Shown: positions 60,394 through 64,000 of the stretch, piece by piece | How the letters are laid out: every line of letters starts with the position of its first letter | Numbering within the stretch: position 1 is the stretch's first letter | Source: Brenneria goodwinii | Lineage (GTDB): Bacteria; Pseudomonadota; Gammaproteobacteria; Enterobacterales; Enterobacteriaceae | Assembly: GCF_002291445.1 (NCBI RefSeq) | Contig: NZ_CP014137.1 | Span: forward strand, 3,162,001 to 3,226,000 | Length of the DNA stretch: 64,000 nucleotides | Direction: 5' to 3' | Notes under the pieces: generated by a model | The model's input: the letters and a program-made list of their open reading frames with translations, nothing else | Database searches by the model: none | What the model was told of the DNA's origin: nothing | Program-made: the position numbers and the translations under genes

Positions 60394-61770
60394 ATGAATA
60401 CCTCATGGGTCTTATTCTGGATTGCATCAATCACATTTTTCATGCAATCCCTGGATACCACCATGTTGTATATCGCCATTCCAGCCATTGCCGATTCGCT
60501 GCATCAACCGGTGTTGCATATGGAAATGATCGTCATTTCCTATGTCATCACCGTGGTGGCGTTTACTCCCGTCAATGGCTGGCTGGCCGAACGTTTCGGC
60601 GAAAAGAAAACCTATCTGCTGGCAATCGGCATATTTATGCTGGGTTCGCTGTTATGCATCACGGCGAACTCGGTTATCAGTCTGAGCGCTTTCCGTTTTA
60701 TTCAGGGGATTGGCGGCGCGCTGATGTTGCCTATCATCAGAACCGTGATATTACGCACCACGCCGCAGGCCATGAAGTTGATATTCCTCAACCGGATTAC
60801 CCTGCTCGGTTTACTGGGAACGATGGTCGGCCCGCTGCTGGGCAGCGTTCTGGTCAACCTGTTTTCATGGCGGATTATCTTTATCGCCAATATTCCGCTG
60901 TCGCTGGTCTGTCTGCTGCTGGCGGCGAAACATATTCCCAACGAAACCCTTAGCATCGAGCGGCGGGCCGACCCTTACGGGCTGGTCTTGATGGTATTAA
61001 TGCTGTTTATGACCGCCTTCACGCTCACCGCAATGCCCAAAAACATCATTTCCACGCCGGTCGCTTTACTGCTTTGTTTATCCGGGACAGGTTTGGCGTT
61101 TCTGTACTTCAAACGGGATATCACCCGAAGAGAGGCGCTATTCCCCGCCGAACTGTTTGAAATAAAGACCTTCTCCATCGGTATTCTCGGCGGCATTCTA
61201 ACTCGGGTGCTGCTGTCGTCCACGCCCGTCGTGCTGTCATTAATGTTGCAAACGACGTTGGACTGCAAACCCGTTGAAACCAGTATTATCCTGCTGCTTT
61301 TCTCCACCGGCGCGCTGCTGTCGAAAGTGATTTTTGAACCGATGATTAAGCGCGCGGGCTACCGTAAGCTATTAATGGTTACGACCGGATTTACGTCGCT
61401 GTTTATTCTTGCCATGAGTTTCGCCGTGCAGGAAAAATCCATGATGCAGATCGGTATTATCGCCGCCATCCTCGGAATATTGATCTCAACGCTGCACTCG
61501 GCGGAAAGTACGCTGGCGTTCAGCAACCTGAGCAATTCCACGTACAATAGCGGCAATAATGTGCTGACCATAACGCAGTTAATCTCCGTTATGGTTAGCA
61601 TGGCGCTGACCTTTCCGGTGCTGCGATTCCTGTCACACTATGAAGTCGTCTTTAAGCTAAACAGCTTCAGCCTGCTGTTTCTGTTGCTGGGTATTGGATT
61701 ACCGATTTGCTGCCTGGTGTTCAAGCATTTAAATGAAGAGGACGGCCACCATTTCATTCACGGGCGTTAA
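60394..61770 (+). CDS. DHA2-family MFS exporter (MdtD-like)
   Basis: Drug:H+ antiporter-type protein of 458 aa with 13-14 hydrophobic segments. It shares with MdtD the FFMQSLDTTMLYIAIPAIA start, LHMEMIVISYVIT, the motif C-like GTMVGPLLGSVLVN and FSWRIIFIANIP. The ATG is 4 bp after the nrfD stop, so it is probably translated from the same mRNA. The stop is one base from the convergent alkB stop. Substrate unknown. E. coli mdtD is in mdtABCD, and this window's mdtABC lacks it, but this copy is far away and may be a different paralogue. Confidence 0.83.
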   Translation: MNTSWVLFWIASITFFMQSLDTTMLYIAIPAIADSLHQPVLHMEMIVISYVITVVAFTPVNGWLAERFGEKKTYLLAIGIFMLGSLLCITANSVISLSAFRFIQGIGGALMLPIIRTVILRTTPQAMKLIFLNRITLLGLLGTMVGPLLGSVLVNLFSWRIIFIANIPLSLVCLLLAAKHIPNETLSIERRADPYGLVLMVLMLFMTAFTLTAMPKNIISTPVALLLCLSGTGLAFLYFKRDITRREALFPAELFEIKTFSIGILGGILTRVLLSSTPVVLSLMLQTTLDCKPVETSIILLLFSTGALLSKVIFEPMIKRAGYRKLLMVTTGFTSLFILAMSFAVQEKSMMQIGIIAAILGILISTLHSAESTLAFSNLSNSTYNSGNNVLTITQLISVMVSMALTFPVLRFLSHYEVVFKLNSFSLLFLLLGIGLPICCLVFKHLNEEDGHHFIHGR

Positions 61771-61771
61771 T

Positions 61772-62431
61772 TCAGGTTCCCGCTTTACGGAACGTCAGGT
61801 TAAAGCGGTACATTTCCGGCAGATACGCCGGCACCGACCCCGGCTTCAACGGCAACACGCCATGATAACGCAACCGGGATGCGCCGCCCCAAACGACCAC
61901 ATCGCCGTGCGCCAGCGGCAAACGCTGCGCCCGCTCGCTGCGCGTCATACCGCCAAAGAGGAACACCGCGTTTAAGCCCAGAGAAAAAGAGACGATCGGC
62001 TGCCGAAGATCATGTTCATCTTTATCCTGATGCAAAGATAAGCGGGCGCCGACATCGTAACGGTTAATCAGGCAGGCATCCGGGGTGAAATCGGCAAAAC
62101 CGGCCTCGCGGGCGGCATCTTTCGCCAGTTTCTCAAAGAGCGCCGGCATCGCCGGCCAGCGCTGTCCGCTGAGCGGATCAAACGGAGAATAACGATAGCC
62201 CGTTTCATCCGTTACCCAACCCAGCGGGCCACAGTTGCTCATGGCTACCGACATGGTATAGCCGCCCGGCGTTACCATGTGGCGAAACGGCGCCCGCGCG
62301 GCGACCGCATTAATCGCCGACATCAATGCCGGCGCCCGATCATAAGCAAACCCGCGCAGAATGACCGCGCCTGGAGCCAGTTGTTCCGTGCGGCGTTGCG
62401 GTTCGTCCTGCTCAAACAGATCAAGATTCAT
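61772..62431 (-). CDS. alkB: AlkB, Fe(II)/2-oxoglutarate-dependent DNA repair dioxygenase
   Basis: 219 aa (E. coli 216). Removes 1-methyladenine and 3-methylcytosine lesions by oxidative demethylation. Iron ligands: His and Asp in LSLHQDKDEHD and the distal His in LRYHGVLP; 2-oxoglutarate Arg in RFNLTFRK; substrate loop SNCGPLGWV. Start ATG 62431, inside the end of ada (11-bp overlap), the ada-alkB operon arrangement. The frame is open further upstream only because it overlaps ada. Confidence 0.95.
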   Translation of the reverse strand: MNLDLFEQDEPQRRTEQLAPGAVILRGFAYDRAPALMSAINAVAARAPFRHMVTPGGYTMSVAMSNCGPLGWVTDETGYRYSPFDPLSGQRWPAMPALFEKLAKDAAREAGFADFTPDACLINRYDVGARLSLHQDKDEHDLRQPIVSFSLGLNAVFLFGGMTRSERAQRLPLAHGDVVVWGGASRLRYHGVLPLKPGSVPAYLPEMYRFNLTFRKAGT

Positions 62432-63503
62432 GGTGTTGCGATCCCCCCGCTTCTTTTGCCAATAGCGTTCTCTTGCGTTCCACGCCCCAGCGATAACCCG
62501 ACAACGTTCCATCCTGACGCACCACCCGATGGCAGGGGATGGCCACCGCCAGCCGATTGGCCGCGCAGGCGCCCGCCACCGCACGAACCGCGGCAGGAGA
62601 ACCAATTCTGGCGGCAATGTCGCTATAGCTGGCCGTCTCTCCGGTTGGGATATCCCGCAACGCCTGCCATACCCGCTGCTGAAAAAGCGTGCCGCGGATA
62701 TCCAGCGGCAGCGCCAGCCCGATTTCCGGCGCATCGACAAACCCCACCACCTGCGCCATCCGTTGTTCAAAGCCGGTATCGCCGCCCACCAGTTGGGCAT
62801 TGGCGAACATATCCTGCAACTCTTTCACCAGTTGCCCAGGGTCGTCACCCAATAGAATAGCGCAGATCCCCCGCTCGCTTTCCGCCACCAGAATATCCCC
62901 CAACGAACAGACGCCGACGGCAAAATAGATCGTCATCCCTTTCCCTTTATGTTGAAACGTTTTCGGCGTCATCCCCAATTGCGCATTGGATTGCGCATAA
63001 AAGCGCCCGTTGGCGCTGTAACCGGCATCCAGTATCACGTCGGTAACCGGGCTGTTTTTCAGCAGTTGCTTACGAAGCTGCTGCTGGCGATGGGCTTTGG
63101 CATACTGTTTGGGCGTAACGCCGGTGATGGCTTTAAATAAACGGTGGAAGTGGAAGGGGCTTAATCCCACGCCTTTCGCCAATGCCTTCAATTCAGGCGC
63201 TTTTTCCGCCTGTTCGATAATCCGGCAGGCCTGAGCAATTTGCCTGGCATGCTGTTCTTCGCGCGATATCCGCCCCTGGCGGCAACGCTTGCAAGGCCGA
63301 AATCCGGCGGCCTGCGCCTCTTCCGCCGAGGCAAAGAACAGCACATTTTCGCGTTTTGGCTGGCGTGATGCGCAGGAAGGCGAGCAATATATTCCCGTCG
63401 TTTTTACCGCATAAATAAAACTGCCGTCCGCCGCTTTATCACGCGTGCGCACCGCCAGCCAGCGCGGGTCGTCATTCTGATGGGTGTTATCGACAGGTTT
63501 CAT
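62421..63503 (-). CDS. ada: Ada, methylphosphotriester/O6-alkylguanine-DNA methyltransferase and adaptive-response activator
   Basis: 360 aa (E. coli 354). N-domain: zinc cysteines and methyl acceptor in YCSPSCASRQ and GFRPCKRCRQ. AraC-type HTH (~95-175): LSPFHFHRLFKAITGVTPKQY. C-terminal methyltransferase with active Cys in AVAIPCHRVV. The start is the ATG at 63503 with GGGAGAA upstream; in-frame ATGs 5 and 10 codons earlier lack sites. It overlaps alkB, and its N-terminus faces alkA. An Ada box lies about 80 bp upstream. Confidence 0.95.
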   Translation of the reverse strand: MKPVDNTHQNDDPRWLAVRTRDKAADGSFIYAVKTTGIYCSPSCASRQPKRENVLFFASAEEAQAAGFRPCKRCRQGRISREEQHARQIAQACRIIEQAEKAPELKALAKGVGLSPFHFHRLFKAITGVTPKQYAKAHRQQQLRKQLLKNSPVTDVILDAGYSANGRFYAQSNAQLGMTPKTFQHKGKGMTIYFAVGVCSLGDILVAESERGICAILLGDDPGQLVKELQDMFANAQLVGGDTGFEQRMAQVVGFVDAPEIGLALPLDIRGTLFQQRVWQALRDIPTGETASYSDIAARIGSPAAVRAVAGACAANRLAVAIPCHRVVRQDGTLSGYRWGVERKRTLLAKEAGGSQHHES

Positions 63504-63581
63504 GCTCTTCTCCCACATGATAGATTGCGTCATTCTTACCCAAACCATAAGATGCCTACGTCCCCCGAACACGCCCAACTC

Positions 63582-63594
63582 TTGCTTTTTAATT
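63582..63594 (-). promoter_or_regulatory. Ada box between ada and alkA
   Basis: AAT-TAAAAA-GCAA on the minus strand, fitting the AAT-N6-GCAA pattern of the methylated-Ada target at E. coli ada. It lies about 80 bp before the ada start, suitable for autoactivation and possibly for alkA as well. Confidence 0.6.
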
Positions 63595-63683
63595 CCGTGG
63601 TCACTGCACGAGACACAGCGGATCAATTTATACTCAGACTCCCGACGCATCATGTTATCACCCCGGCCCATGGAAAAACCTTT

Positions 63684-64000
63684 ATGACATTCGATAGCCA
63701 ACTGGATTTTAACCGCCAAGCCAAAGAACATCTCTGCGCGCTTAACGATCGTTGGGCTCATCTGATAGCGCATATTGGCGACTGCCGTCATCAAACGGCG
63801 CCGCACAGGGAACCCTACGAAGCCTTAATCCGCGCCGTGTCTCACCAGCAGCTTACCGCTCGCGCGGGCGATGCGATGGTGGCTAAACTGCAGCGGCTTC
63901 ATGACGAGACGGGAAAAACCTTTCCCAGCGCAGAACAAATCGCGGCCTGCTCCAGCGAGACGCTGAGGCAGTGCGGCTTCTCCGCACGCAAAGCCGAAAC
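63684..64000 (+). CDS. AlkA-family DNA-3-methyladenine glycosylase (N-terminal part, cut by window edge)
   Basis: First ~105 codons of a HhH-GPD base-excision glycosylase. The start is the ATG at 63684 (MTFDSQLDFNRQAKEHL). ALIRAVSHQQLTARAGDAMV is the conserved helix region of the short AlkA/MAG-type glycosylases, which lack the N-terminal domain of E. coli AlkA. An earlier ATG (63670) runs into a stop after five codons. Divergent from ada, consistent with an adaptive-response gene. The catalytic Asp lies beyond the window. Confidence 0.85.
   Translation, partial: MTFDSQLDFNRQAKEHLCALNDRWAHLIAHIGDCRHQTAPHREPYEALIRAVSHQQLTARAGDAMVAKLQRLHDETGKTFPSAEQIAACSSETLRQCGFSARKAE

Overview
The window reads as a chromosomal segment of an enterobacterium with roughly mid-50s GC. 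Almost every core protein has a close E. coli counterpart (ArnBCADT, Gss/YghU, MdtABC, LacIZY, RspABR with YdfI/YdfJ, Ada/AlkB). The gene mix, the abundant short inverted-repeat elements and the accessory content suggest a plant-associated member of the Pectobacteriaceae (Brenneria/Dickeya/Pectobacterium group). That placement is an inference; no rRNA or other taxonomic marker is present.

Layout. 1-6548 (minus): a MipA/OmpV outer-membrane protein followed by arnBCADT (lipid A L-Ara4N modification; arnT is cut by the window edge). 6660-14510: a histidine kinase and response regulator (minus), then a divergent second, paralogous kinase followed by an RND efflux pair. 14627-14845: a possible gene-deletion scar. 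15305-18108: a sucrose-type PTS EIIBC and GH32 hydrolase. 18374-21401: gss and divergent yghU. 21402-22254: gene-free and packed with repeats. 22255-31174 (minus): mdtABC plus an outer-membrane factor, without mdtD or baeSR. 31407-33339: a candidate papain-fold effector/toxin, a GNAT and a GST. 33430-39378 (minus): lacY, lacZ, lacI with a lac promoter laid out as in E. coli and two nested mobile elements just upstream. 39658-47352: an unfamiliar catabolic/uptake cluster (P5C-reductase-like enzyme, VOC protein, FCD-type GntR regulator, and a divergent branched-chain-type ABC transporter behind a sigma-54-like promoter). 47449-47628: a 25-codon AzuC-like small protein gene with its own promoter and a CRP site. 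47904-51179: mdtG, a phytase-like secreted protein and a small unknown. 51312-57585 (minus): rspR, ydfI, ydfJ, rspB, rspA. 57586-58729: gene-free, with an old mobile element. 58730-61770: nrfC-nrfD without a catalytic subunit, joined to an MdtD-like exporter. 61772-64000: alkB, ada and divergent alkA (cut by the edge).

Three non-coding repeat families recur. Family 1 is a 144-145 bp MITE-like element with GAGCCTRYCCC ends and TTA/TAA target duplications (two copies). Family 2 is a 330 bp element with IS50-like CTGTCTCTTAGTCACA ends and a large internal stem (two full copies, one truncated copy, relic ends). The third class is GC-rich palindromic and tandem repeats.

The observations most worth following up are the sigma-54/FCD-controlled VOC-P5CR-ABC cluster, the AzuC homologue, the C149-H179-D197 effector candidate, the one-regulator/two-kinase efflux locus with 11-bp-period operators, and the orphan NrfCD-MFS operon.
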